A stretch of 64,000 bases of DNA, taken from the NCBI GenBank assembly GCA_029785825.1, contig JAFLYY010000001.1, positions 1,395,374 through 1,459,373 on the forward strand. Reading direction: 5' to 3'. The translations under genes were made by a program, and so were the position numbers. The notes under the pieces are model-generated. The model worked only from the letters and a program-made list of their open reading frames with translations. It searched no databases and had not been told where the DNA came from. The DNA is from Nitrososphaerota archaeon. GTDB taxonomy: Archaea > Thermoproteota > Nitrososphaeria > Nitrososphaerales > Gagatemarchaeaceae. The first letter of the stretch is position 1, and each line of letters opens with the position of its first letter. Positions 1 to 8,284 of this stretch are shown here, piece after piece.

Positions 1-438
1 GGTGACGCCATAGATGGTGGTGGGGTTCAACGGGGCGTTCTGGGGGGCATCTTTGCGGGGAGCATCCGGGCCGAAGGCACCTATGGAACTCGGCCAGAAC
101 ACCCTTGAGACTCCGCCCTTCCTGGAAGCTTCGAGGACGTTCCTGAGCCCGTCCATGTTCACCTTCCAGGCCAGCTGCGGTTCCTTCTCTCCGGTAGCCG
201 AGAGGAGGGCGGCCAGGTGGTAGACCGTGTCCGCGCCGGTGTCCCTCACGGCCGAGGCTACGGCGTCGGAGTCGTCAGTGTCCAGGGTTATCACTGGGCC
301 ATCGTTTAACGAAGGAGGGCCGGCGGACCTGTGGACCGCCGCCACCACGTTGGCATCACCGTAAAGAGACCGGAGGTGAGGTACGAGCTCAGCCCCTATC
401 TGCCCAGCTGATCCCGTGACGAGGACCTTGGGTGGCAA
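1..438 (-). CDS. L-threonine 3-dehydrogenase-like SDR epimerase (3' part cut off by window edge)
   Basis: The visible 146 codons read as an NAD-dependent epimerase-type short-chain dehydrogenase. The Rossmann glycine motif TGSAGQIG lies at about residues 8-15, HLAALLSATGE near the middle, and PSSIGAFGP followed by IYGVT at the window edge, where the Tyr of the YxxxK active site should be. This pattern is closest to the archaeal SDR-type threonine dehydrogenase, which oxidises L-threonine to 2-amino-3-ketobutyrate; a UDP-sugar epimerase is the alternative. The best start is a TTG at 438, since no ATG fits the frame upstream. It lies 35 bases behind a stand-alone Lrp ligand domain on the same strand, so an amino-acid-related operon is plausible. 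Confidence 0.72.
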   Translation of the reverse strand, partial: MPPKVLVTGSAGQIGAELVPHLRSLYGDANVVAAVHRSAGPPSLNDGPVITLDTDDSDAVASAVRDTGADTVYHLAALLSATGEKEPQLAWKVNMDGLRNVLEASRKGGVSRVFWPSSIGAFGPDAPRKDAPQNAPLNPTTIYGVT

Positions 439-473
439 CCCTTGCGGCCTGCATGCCGAAGCTGTTTAAGGGT

Positions 474-704
474 TCAGGCCAGTATCTTCATCGTGATGGT
501 GGAGACGACTCCGGGCTTCGACCTCAGGTTCTCTGCGATAATCGACTTCACTGCCTGGTCGTCGGCCCCCTCGACCATCACCAGTAGGTCGTACAGGCCG
601 TACAGTTGGTAGACTGCCTTTATCCCCGAAGTCTCCTTCAGCGCCGAGATACTCTGCTCTTCGGCACCTGGGCTGAGGTTGACGAGGACTATCGCCCGCT
701 CCAT
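474..704 (-). CDS. Stand-alone Lrp/AsnC ligand-binding (RAM) domain protein
   Basis: A 76-residue protein consisting only of the ACT-like RAM domain of Lrp/AsnC regulators, with no helix-turn-helix. The beta-alpha-beta pattern is visible from the first residues (AIVLVNL) through YQLYGLYDLLVMVEG in the middle and the closing TITMKIL. Such small proteins oligomerise and bind amino acids, and can modulate full-length Lrp partners. It sits between hisS and a threonine dehydrogenase-like gene on the same strand, 30 bases after hisS, which fits a co-transcribed amino-acid-sensing role. Which ligand it binds cannot be told from the sequence. Confidence 0.85.
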   Translation of the reverse strand: MERAIVLVNLSPGAEEQSISALKETSGIKAVYQLYGLYDLLVMVEGADDQAVKSIIAENLRSKPGVVSTITMKILA

Positions 705-734
705 TTCAGTGCTTGTTACGGTGGGGGCCTTCGA

Positions 735-2024
735 TTAAAGATTGCGCCGGCCCGGACCGGCGGTCATGCGTCGTAGGGCCTCTTCGAGGGGGATCAGCTC
801 TTCCTTACGGCTGTTCATATCCCGTATCGTAACCGAACCCGCTTTTACCTCTCTCTCCCCGAGGATGATCACCCATGAGGCGCCTAGGCGGCTCGCATCC
901 TCCATCTGCTTGGACAGGGGCTTCCGTTGTAGCGATATCTCGCATGGGACTCCGCCGTCGATCGCTGCCCTTCTCACCTTCAGGGCCTCGCCAATGAGGC
1001 CTTCTCCTGCTATCGCGACGTAAGCGAGGAGCCCCGGAGGCCTGCCCTGGGCAGACATGGAGATGGCCATGCGTTCCACTCCTCCCGCAGCGCCGGTCGC
1101 GGACAAGTCGGGGCGCCCGAACAGCCTAGGGAGGGCGTCGTACCTACCGCCGCCGAAAAGGGACCCGAGCCTGGGGTTCCTGCTGTCGACTGCTTCGAAC
1201 ACGATCCCGGTGTAGTAGTCAATCCCCCTCACTACGCTCATGTTGTACTCGACGTTTTTGACCCCCCTCGAGTCGAGCGTGTCCGCGAGGGTGACAAGAT
1301 CCCCCGCCGACTCCAGCTTGAGCTCTTGCGCCCTGGCGAGGACGTCGTCGGGTCTGCCGCGCAGCCTGCCGAACTCGAGGAGCTTCTCCACCTGCTCTGT
1401 TCCGAATCCTCGTTGGACGTACTCGTCCGTAAGCTCCTCAGGCGGCTTCTTCTCCACCTTGTCCAGGGCGCGCATCAGGTCGAGGACGCGCTCGTCTTCC
1501 GCAATCCCTATCTTCTTCCGGATGAAATCTTCCACCACGCGCCTGTCCCCCACCTTCACAGTCGTCTCTGCAAGGCCCGCCAGCCTGAGTATGGCCGACG
1601 CTGCGTCGATTACTTCAGCGTCAGCTTCGACAGACGGGGGCCCGAACATCTCCAAGTCCCACTGGTGGGCCCACCTGTACCTGCCATACTGGGGCTCGTC
1701 GTACCTCCAGATTCCGCCGAAGGCCGAAAGCTTCACTGGGAGTCGTACCCCCTTTCGGGAGCAGACGTACCTCGTGATCCCTACGGTCAGGTCGAAGCGG
1801 AGCCCGATATCTCGCCCTCCCTTGTCTTTGAAAGAGTAGATCTCCTTGTCTATGGCCTCCCCGCTCTTCACCCTGAGGACTGCCAGATGCTCCAGCGATG
1901 CGGGCTCCATCACTTGGAAGTTGTAGAGCCGCGATGCTTCGTCGAAGGCGTCCCTGATTCTCGCATGGACCGCGTATGTGGAGGGCTCGATGTCGTCGAC
2001 TCCCCTTGGAAGGGCGAGGTCCAA
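735..2024 (-). CDS. hisS: Histidyl-tRNA synthetase
   Basis: A 429-residue class II aminoacyl-tRNA synthetase of normal HisRS length that charges tRNA-His with histidine. Seen in order: LPRGVDDIEP at the N-terminus, RFDLTVGITRYV (motif 1 region), IWRYDEPQYGRYRWAHQWDLEMFG with the motif 2 loop, the histidine-specific VVRGIDYYTG and a glycine-rich GRYDALPRLF stretch, then motif 3 around GGVERMAIS. The C-terminal domain (about residues 325-415) is the anticodon-binding fold. The start is TTG at 2024, one base from the stop of rfcS, so the two are almost certainly co-transcribed and perhaps translationally coupled. Confidence 0.95.
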   Translation of the reverse strand: MDLALPRGVDDIEPSTYAVHARIRDAFDEASRLYNFQVMEPASLEHLAVLRVKSGEAIDKEIYSFKDKGGRDIGLRFDLTVGITRYVCSRKGVRLPVKLSAFGGIWRYDEPQYGRYRWAHQWDLEMFGPPSVEADAEVIDAASAILRLAGLAETTVKVGDRRVVEDFIRKKIGIAEDERVLDLMRALDKVEKKPPEELTDEYVQRGFGTEQVEKLLEFGRLRGRPDDVLARAQELKLESAGDLVTLADTLDSRGVKNVEYNMSVVRGIDYYTGIVFEAVDSRNPRLGSLFGGGRYDALPRLFGRPDLSATGAAGGVERMAISMSAQGRPPGLLAYVAIAGEGLIGEALKVRRAAIDGGVPCEISLQRKPLSKQMEDASRLGASWVIILGEREVKAGSVTIRDMNSRKEELIPLEEALRRMTAGPGRRNL

Positions 2025-2025
2025 G

Positions 2026-2973
2026 CTAGCCTTCCTTTTTCAGGCCGGCGAGCTGGGCGAGCATTGCGGTCAGCTGGAGCTCGGGCTGTGAACCCTGGAC
2101 GAGGCGGAAGTCATACTCCGCGAATATGGATACCGCCCTGGCCCGGTCGAACCCCTTCATCGAGCCGAGGGCTTCATAGGCGTACTTCAAGAAGTCCCTT
2201 TCAGGGACGCCGTAGACCCTTGTGAGCTCCACCATCTTTGTCCTAGCAGCTTCGAAGTCCCCTCCGAGGGCGGCCTCGATCACCGCCGCCACGCGGCCCT
2301 TTACGGCCGCTCCGGTCACAGACTTTACGGAGTCGACGGTCAGCTCCCCCGAGGCTGAAGCCGCCTGGAGCACGTTGATGGCCTGCCTCAGGTCACCCTG
2401 AGTCGCCTCGTATATCGCGGCAAACACCGAGTCTCCCGGATGCCTGAGCTTCTCCTTCCTGGATATCGACTTCAGATGGTCCGTCACAGAAGCCTCGTCG
2501 TAGCGCTGGAACCTGAATATGGCGCACCTGCTCTGGAGGGGCTCGATGATCCCCGAAGAATAGTTGCAGATGAGGATGAATCGGGTGTGCTCGGAGTTCT
2601 CCTCCATTATCCTGCGCAATGCTGTTTGCCCGTCTGACGTCATCTCGTCCGACTCGTCCAGTATGACCAGACGGTAGGGGACCCCTTCCCTCCGGTCCGC
2701 GAATCTTGCGAACGTCTTGATCCTCTCCCTCACGACGTCAATCCCCCTCTCGTCGGACGCGTTCAGAACGAGGGTGTAATCGCGCCAGTGCTCGCCGAGG
2801 ATCTGCTTCGCGATGATGACAGCAGTGGTAGTCTTACCAGACCCCGGCGGACCTGCGAAGAGCAGGTGTGGGAGCTGCCCCTTCTTCATGAGGAGGGCCG
2901 TCAGCCTCTGCTTTACTGCGGCCTGGTCGACAAGGTCCTCCAGGGATGACGGGCGGTACTTCTCAACCCACAT
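2026..2973 (-). CDS. rfcS: Replication factor C small subunit
   Basis: Encodes a 315-residue AAA+ clamp-loader small subunit, which with RfcL opens the PCNA ring at primer-template junctions. The N-terminus WVEKYRPSSLEDLV is the RFC signature; Walker A is GPPGSGKTTT, the sensor region LNASDERGIDVVRERIK follows, Walker B reads LDESDEMT (more often DEAD in this family), and the arginine-finger SRC box is present. The ATG at 2973 directly precedes WVEKYRP; an in-frame TTG at 2991 would add six residues. A TATA-like GATAAATACG lies upstream near 3041-3050, so it may have its own promoter. The large subunit is encoded separately at 21074-22246. Confidence 0.95.
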   Translation of the reverse strand: MWVEKYRPSSLEDLVDQAAVKQRLTALLMKKGQLPHLLFAGPPGSGKTTTAVIIAKQILGEHWRDYTLVLNASDERGIDVVRERIKTFARFADRREGVPYRLVILDESDEMTSDGQTALRRIMEENSEHTRFILICNYSSGIIEPLQSRCAIFRFQRYDEASVTDHLKSISRKEKLRHPGDSVFAAIYEATQGDLRQAINVLQAASASGELTVDSVKSVTGAAVKGRVAAVIEAALGGDFEAARTKMVELTRVYGVPERDFLKYAYEALGSMKGFDRARAVSIFAEYDFRLVQGSQPELQLTAMLAQLAGLKKEG

Positions 2974-3050
2974 TAGGTCTTCTAGTGGCAAGGGTGGTGG
3001 CTCCGAGGCTCGAGAGACGATCTCTGAGAGAACTTGGCAGCCGTTCGTAT

Positions 3051-4337
3051 TTATCCGTTCCAAGCCAGCGCGGCCAGAGAATACGCCTTGCAAGCCCGGA
3101 CGACGTCCTTGACCTCTATGCATTCGTCCCTGAAGTGAGCAGTCGAGTCGTCTCCAGGGCCGAAGATGATTGCAGGTTTCCCGGCTATCCCAGTGAAGAG
3201 GCGCATGTCCGTCCCCCCGGTGATCCCCGACACGTTGGGGGCGAAGCCGAGCGAGTCCTCCACGGCCCGGGACATCAGCCTGGTCAGCCAGTGGCGGCGT
3301 CCTATCTCCGCAGACTCCCACTGCGGACCAAACCAGGACACCGAGGGAGGGTTGGCCCTCAGCCATGGGTCCGCGGCGGTCGCTTCCTGCACTGCCGCTT
3401 CGAAGGCCCTCTTCGCGTTGTCCAGGGACTCGTGGGGCCAGACCCCGTACCTCCCCTCGGCGGTCAGTTCCTCCGGTACGGTCGAGTCCCAGACGCCTGC
3501 CCTCACCGTCCCGATGCTGAGAGTCACCGGGTTCCGGACGCCCCTGAAGGCGCTAAGGCGCTTCATCGACTTCCGGCGGTTCTCGAGTTTCTGGAGCGCC
3601 GCCATGACAGGCACGAACTTCTCCACCGCGCTTACACCCATGTACCTGGCGGCCCCGTGGGCGGCCTTGCCCCTGACTCCTAGCCTGAACATGAGGCACC
3701 CTGCCTGGACGACGTTGAGGGCGAGGCCCGTGGGTTCCGCGATGACGGCGGCGTCGGGCACGTATCCCCTCTGTATCGCCGCCAGCGTCCCCATCCCCCC
3801 GCTCTCTTCACCTATGACGCTCTCGACGATGATCTCGTTCTGGAGGGTGACCCCCGCGCCCAGGAGAGCCTCCACAGCGAAGATCGTCCCGGCCAGGCCG
3901 CCTTTCATGTCGCAAGCGCCTCGCCCGTAGAGCTTCCCGTCTACCACCCGGGCCGCGTATGGAGGGTGCTTCCACGACGACGGGTCCCCTTCAGGGACCA
4001 CGTCGATGTGTCCGTTGAAGGCGAGGGTCCGGGCCGCGTCGCCGCGCCCCCGGAAGCGCCCGACGACGTTGGGCCGCTTTCCGACGTTGCTCTCTTCTGA
4101 GACAAAGGCCTCGTACCCCCGGAAGTCGCCGCGCTTCGGCTTCCAAAAGTCGACTTTAGCCCCTAACGACCTGAGCTTTTCTCTCACCAGGAGCTGGGCG
4201 GGTTCCTCCTCTCCGGTGACGCTCTTCGCCCTCACCAGGTCCTTTGTAAAACGCAGGAGGTCCGGGGCCAGCCTTTCCGCCTGTCTGAGGACCCTCTGTC
4301 GGCGCTGGGCTGCGGAGTCAGAGCGGGCAGAGGTCAT
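3051..4337 (-). CDS. M20 family metallopeptidase/deacylase (ArgE/DapE-like)
   Basis: A 428-residue zinc amidohydrolase of the M20 family. Metal ligands and catalytic residues are visible: NGHIDVVPEGD (first His and Asp), GRGACDMKGG (bridging Asp), IGEESGGMGT (catalytic Glu pair), and GGTDMRLF near the C-terminus with a late His in DDSTAHFRDE. The family removes acyl groups from amino acids, for example N-acetylornithine or N-succinyl-diaminopimelate, or acts as a carboxypeptidase; the substrate cannot be chosen here because no arginine or lysine genes lie nearby. The start is ATG at 4337. It is the first gene of a run continuing to rfcS and hisS. Confidence 0.85.
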   Translation of the reverse strand: MTSARSDSAAQRRQRVLRQAERLAPDLLRFTKDLVRAKSVTGEEEPAQLLVREKLRSLGAKVDFWKPKRGDFRGYEAFVSEESNVGKRPNVVGRFRGRGDAARTLAFNGHIDVVPEGDPSSWKHPPYAARVVDGKLYGRGACDMKGGLAGTIFAVEALLGAGVTLQNEIIVESVIGEESGGMGTLAAIQRGYVPDAAVIAEPTGLALNVVQAGCLMFRLGVRGKAAHGAARYMGVSAVEKFVPVMAALQKLENRRKSMKRLSAFRGVRNPVTLSIGTVRAGVWDSTVPEELTAEGRYGVWPHESLDNAKRAFEAAVQEATAADPWLRANPPSVSWFGPQWESAEIGRRHWLTRLMSRAVEDSLGFAPNVSGITGGTDMRLFTGIAGKPAIIFGPGDDSTAHFRDECIEVKDVVRACKAYSLAALAWNG

Positions 4338-4517
4338 GGAACACCCTGTCGAGCCCGCCGCGGTTGAACTTCGTGCGGTCCATGCTCGTCAGAGGCATCC
4401 CCGGAGGATGCTCGCTCTTAAACGACAGAGACGACATTTCGCATGCGAGATAGCGCATCAGGGCCGGGCTATCGGCAGGACTGGGGCAGGTTGAAACATG
4501 TTGTAGAGCGCTGAACG

Positions 4518-4525
4518 TTTATTAT
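4518..4525 (+). promoter_or_regulatory. TATA-like box for gins-mcm
   Basis: TTTATTAT lies about 30 bases before the TTG at 4551, the spacing expected for an archaeal TATA box when transcription begins at or next to the start codon. This supports the TTG as the true start and a leaderless transcript for the gins-mcm operon. Confidence 0.5.
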
Positions 4526-4550
4526 CGAGACGCGGACTTCTGAGCTTGGT

Positions 4551-5114
4551 TTGTCGGAGGAGCAGATCGCCCTGAGGCAGATGCTCGAACGAAGGGAACG
4601 AGAATACATGCTGGCGACCGCGAGGACGAGGATGAAGTCCTCGATAGAGAGCCTTGACGTGGGAGATTTCCATGTCGAGAAGCTCGGGCAGGGAGACTCC
4701 TTCGACCTCCCCAGGTGGGTCGTGGACGAGCTGGTGGAACAGGGGCTCGCCGAGCCCGCGGAAGCGCCGTTCGAGAGCGAGATATTCGGCGCGCTGAGCA
4801 GGGAGAAGATGATGGGGCCCCTCCAACTGTCGAAACTCCCCCAGGACTTCTACGTAAGGATGAGAAGGAGGCTCGCGGCGCTGGGAGGCGCGTCAGGGGA
4901 GGGGAAGATGAGGAGGGAAGATTTCGAGAGGCTGAGGGCAGTCTGCTATGACCTGGTCGGGATAAGGCTGAGCAAGCTTTTGTCGCTCTCTAGTTCCTCG
5001 GTCCCCGCGTCCACCCTGTCGGACAAGCTCACCCCCGAGGAGAGTTCCTTCTTCGCCCTCTCCCAGTCCCTTTCAAAGGAGTGGAAGGCGGGACTCCTAG
5101 GAGGGGTGGCGTAA
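4551..5114 (+). CDS. GINS complex protein (archaeal Gins51-like)
   Basis: A 187-residue protein directly upstream of mcm, the classical position of an archaeal GINS gene. GINS joins MCM and RecJ/Cdc45 in the CMG replicative helicase. The sequence starts with a helical, charged A domain (about residues 1-60), continues through FESEIFGALSREKMMGPLQLSKLPQDFYVRMRRRLAAL, and has a small C-terminal part. Identification rests on length, helical character, the QLSKLPQDFY type motif and neighbour more than on a strong signature. The stop TAA overlaps the ATG of mcm (TAATG), implying translational coupling. Start TTG at 4551 is chosen from the TATA-like box 30 bases upstream. Confidence 0.75.
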   Translation: MSEEQIALRQMLERREREYMLATARTRMKSSIESLDVGDFHVEKLGQGDSFDLPRWVVDELVEQGLAEPAEAPFESEIFGALSREKMMGPLQLSKLPQDFYVRMRRRLAALGGASGEGKMRREDFERLRAVCYDLVGIRLSKLLSLSSSSVPASTLSDKLTPEESSFFALSQSLSKEWKAGLLGGVA

Positions 5115-8100
5115 TGGCGACCCTGGCAAGCGGAAAGCTGTCTGAGCAGTTCGAGGACTTCCTGAAATCGGTTACCGATAGGGGAGGTAACCCTGTGTAC
5201 CGGGCGAAGATCTCCCAGCTCATCTCGTCTGAGGGGAAGTCACTCGTGGTCGAGTTCGGGGACCTGCTGAGGTACAACAACGACCTTGCGAACAGGATCC
5301 TGCTGGAACCGGATTCTTCGCTCGCGTCGTTCAAGATTGCCGCCTTCGAGACCATGAGAAGCGAAAATGCCCTCTATGCTGACAGGGTGAAACGGGAGCT
5401 GTCGGTAAGGCTCCGGGGGCTCTCCGACCTGGTCGCTCTGAGGAAGGTGGACACCTCCTACATCGATCACATGCTTGCGATCTCCGGGATGGTCGTGAGG
5501 ACTTCTGAGCTGAGGCCGATGATGACAGACGCCGCATGGGTTTGCCCGAGCGGCCACCTCACTTACCAGGAGCAGGATGACCTGATGCTAAAGAGGCCGC
5601 CGAAGTGCGAGCTCTGCGGAGAAGTGAGGAACTTCGAGCTGGACAGGAGGCACAGCAGGTTCATCGATTTCCAAGTCATCCGCATCCAAGAGCTCCCCGA
5701 AGAACTCCCGCCGGGGCAGCTTCCGCAGTTCTTCGATGTAAACGTGGAGGGGGACATCGTGAACATGGCCAGGCCCGGGGACAGGGTGGTCCTCACCGGC
5801 GTGGTCAGGGCGGTCCCAGACTATACCGTCGGGCAGGTCAGGACGAGGCTGTTCAGGTCTCAGATCGACTGCAACCACGTTGAGGTGAAGGGGAAGGAGC
5901 CGGAAACGATCCTTGTCACCAAGGAAGACGAGGAGCTGATCAGGAAGATTGCTGACGCCCCTGACGCCTACGACAGGCTGGTGAACTCAATAGCCCCGGT
6001 CATTCTCGGGCACCTCCCCGAAAAGGAGGCGATACTCCTGCTCCTCGCGGGAGGAAGCGCGACGCAGCTTCCAGACGGGACGAAACTCAGAGGGGACATC
6101 AACACGCTTTTCGTAGGAGACCCTGGTTGTCTGGTTGCCGACGAGAGGATTGCCCTCGGGAACGGCGCAATCGCGAAGATTGGGGAAATCGGCTCGTCCC
6201 ACCTACAGCCACTCGACCTACAGGTCCTCACGGGAGAAGGAGGTGGTAGACGGGCTTGGGCGAAGAGATTCCACCTCTATCGGAATCAGCCTACCATTGA
6301 GATCGTGACGGAGAGCGGCAAGAGCGTCAGGGGGACTCCGAATCATCCACTCTTGGTGGTGGGAAATGCTGAAGGCGTTCCCTTCAGGCGGTGGACGCGT
6401 CTGGACCGACTGAAGGTCGGGGAGAGAGTGGCCGCAGCGACATATATTCCTTGCACAATCACCGGCTATAGGCCAACTGGGTTCAGAGTCTACCAGCCTA
6501 CACGCGGGCCCAGGTTCAGGGGAAGGCTGCCCCACGTAGTGGACGAGGGCCTGGCAAGTTACCTGGGCTACCTCCTGGGAGACGGATACGTGGACAAGTA
6601 CAGCGCGGTGGCTACGATTGCTGAAGCTGAGATTGATCTGCTTCCCCAGTTGGAGGGGATGATAACTCGCCTGTTCGGGGTGACACCGAGACTAACCCGT
6701 CGCCTCAGAGCCGACAGAAATGTCGCGATGACTGACCTGTACCTGAATAGCGAGTGCGTCGCATCGAACCTTGCGTTCCTGCGAGTCAAGCGCGTTCCAG
6801 ACATCATTTTGACTTCAAGCAACAGGGTGGTCTCCTCTTTCCTCAGGTGGCTCTTCGAAGCTGATGGTACTGTGTTCTCGAAGGGGAGGGGTCGGAGGGC
6901 AATTGGCCTGAAAGCCAAGAATCTCGAGCTACTACGCGATGTCCAAGTTCTGCTCCTCAGGTGGGGGATTCACTCCCGAATAGTCGGGAATGCGCTTCTG
7001 ATAAGGAGAGGGGAAGACATCGTCAGATACGCGGAACATATCGGATTCGCGTCTAAGAAGAAGGCGTCGAAACTCGAAGGACTTGCCCGGGACGCCAAGA
7101 CCTTCGGCCGAGTTCACAAGCAGCTGAGCGAGCGGATTGTGGCCGTCTACTCCCGCCCCGCCACCGATGTTTACGATATCGAAGTTCCTGACGGCCACCG
7201 GTTCATAGCGAACGGACTGATTTCACACAACACAGGGAAGAGCGAGATGCTGAAGTTCGCCGCTCAGGTCGCTCCCCGCGGGCTCTACGCCTCAGGCCGG
7301 GGCACCACGGCGGCCGGCCTTACGGCCGCCGTAATCAGAGAGAAGAACGTCCTGATGCTCGAGGCGGGGGTGGTGGTCCTGGCTGACCTGGGCATCGCAT
7401 CCATCGACGAGTTCGAGAAAATGAAGCCCGAGGACAGGACGTCACTTCACGAAGCGATGGAACAGCAGTCGGTGACCATAGCCAAGGGAGGGATCTACGC
7501 GACGCTCAATGCTAGGACGGCTATCCTCGCGGCCAGCAACCCGGTCCTAGGGAGGTACAACCCCTACCAGAATCTGATCGAGAACATAGGGACCCTCCCC
7601 CTTCCGCTCCTCAGCCGCTTCGACCTCATTTTCGTCTTCAGGGACCAGCCGACGCCGTCTGAGGACGAGATGCTCGCCAGCCATATCCTGGCCGTCCACG
7701 CCAGGAAGTCCTATGCCACGGCGCCCCCCATCGAATTCACCCTCCTCAAGAAGTACCTGACCTACGTCAAGAAGGTGTCACCGGCCCTAACCCCGAAGGC
7801 CATGGACAGGCTGAAGGACTACTATCTCCAGTTGAGGAGGGCCGGGGGAGCTGAGGACTCTATACCTCCGACCCCCAGGACCCTAGAGGCGCTGATCAGG
7901 CTGTCGACCGCCCGCGCCAGGGTGCTGCTGAAGGAAGAAGTGTCCGAAGAAGACGCCCTTGGCGCCATAGCGCTGATGAACAGGATGGTACAAGACGTGC
8001 TGACTGACACAGCAACCAAGAAGACCGACTTCGGCATCCAGCTCGGGAAGCCGGTCGGAGAGACAAAGAACCTGAGGTCTGCGCTCGACGTACTCAAGAA

Positions 8101-8266
8101 CCTGGAGGGAGCGGACAAGAAGGCCGTGGAGAGGAGGGTGTTCAAGGAGGAGCTGATGAAGGCGAAGTTCTCCGACGAGGACGCCGAGAAGATGATCAGG
8201 ACGATGTTCAGAGAAGGAATGGTCTACGAATTCAAGCCCGGGTTCTTAAGACGGCTGGGCAGTTAA
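5114..8266 (+). CDS. mcm: MCM replicative helicase precursor, interrupted by an intein
   Basis: The 1050-residue precursor gives a mature MCM of about 682 residues after removal of a 368-residue intein (residues 339-706). The N-terminal domain holds a zinc site (CPSGH... CELC). The AAA+ domain has Walker A GDPGTGKS rebuilt after splicing, Walker B IASIDEFEKM, sensor AASNP and arginine finger LLSRFDLIF; a winged-helix region closes the protein. MCM hexamers unwind DNA at the fork. The start is ATG at 5114, overlapping the stop of gins; a longer reading from 5081 would lie inside gins. Because the intein sits in the P-loop, the helicase cannot hydrolyse ATP until splicing occurs. Confidence 0.97.
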   Translation: MATLASGKLSEQFEDFLKSVTDRGGNPVYRAKISQLISSEGKSLVVEFGDLLRYNNDLANRILLEPDSSLASFKIAAFETMRSENALYADRVKRELSVRLRGLSDLVALRKVDTSYIDHMLAISGMVVRTSELRPMMTDAAWVCPSGHLTYQEQDDLMLKRPPKCELCGEVRNFELDRRHSRFIDFQVIRIQELPEELPPGQLPQFFDVNVEGDIVNMARPGDRVVLTGVVRAVPDYTVGQVRTRLFRSQIDCNHVEVKGKEPETILVTKEDEELIRKIADAPDAYDRLVNSIAPVILGHLPEKEAILLLLAGGSATQLPDGTKLRGDINTLFVGDPGCLVADERIALGNGAIAKIGEIGSSHLQPLDLQVLTGEGGGRRAWAKRFHLYRNQPTIEIVTESGKSVRGTPNHPLLVVGNAEGVPFRRWTRLDRLKVGERVAAATYIPCTITGYRPTGFRVYQPTRGPRFRGRLPHVVDEGLASYLGYLLGDGYVDKYSAVATIAEAEIDLLPQLEGMITRLFGVTPRLTRRLRADRNVAMTDLYLNSECVASNLAFLRVKRVPDIILTSSNRVVSSFLRWLFEADGTVFSKGRGRRAIGLKAKNLELLRDVQVLLLRWGIHSRIVGNALLIRRGEDIVRYAEHIGFASKKKASKLEGLARDAKTFGRVHKQLSERIVAVYSRPATDVYDIEVPDGHRFIANGLISHNTGKSEMLKFAAQVAPRGLYASGRGTTAAGLTAAVIREKNVLMLEAGVVVLADLGIASIDEFEKMKPEDRTSLHEAMEQQSVTIAKGGIYATLNARTAILAASNPVLGRYNPYQNLIENIGTLPLPLLSRFDLIFVFRDQPTPSEDEMLASHILAVHARKSYATAPPIEFTLLKKYLTYVKKVSPALTPKAMDRLKDYYLQLRRAGGAEDSIPPTPRTLEALIRLSTARARVLLKEEVSEEDALGAIALMNRMVQDVLTDTATKKTDFGIQLGKPVGETKNLRSALDVLKNLEGADKKAVERRVFKEELMKAKFSDEDAEKMIRTMFREGMVYEFKPGFLRRLGS
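6128..7231 (+). mobile_element. Intein with LAGLIDADG homing endonuclease in MCM Walker A
   Basis: The insert begins with Cys (CLVADERI) immediately after GDPG and ends with His-Asn (NGLISHN) before Thr of TGKS, the exact residues needed for protein splicing. Block B is seen as GTPNHPLL and block F as VYDIEVPDGHRF. Two LAGLIDADG motifs, YLGYLLGDGY and FLRWLFEADGTV, both keep their acidic residue, so the homing endonuclease may be active. Length is 368 residues. MCM inteins at P-loop sites are known in archaea. Confidence 0.95.
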
Positions 8267-8284
8267 CCTGCAGGTGGCGGCCGT

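Noticed and set aside
2946-3683. Long open frame on the plus strand opposite the M20 gene
   Set aside because: It mirrors the coding strand of rfcS and the M20 enzyme, has no family likeness, and is typical of the shadow frames produced by high GC.
5081-5113. MCM start at 5081
   Set aside because: It lies inside gins and adds Gly/Arg-rich residues not seen in MCM; ATG 5114 overlaps the gins stop as is usual in coupled genes.
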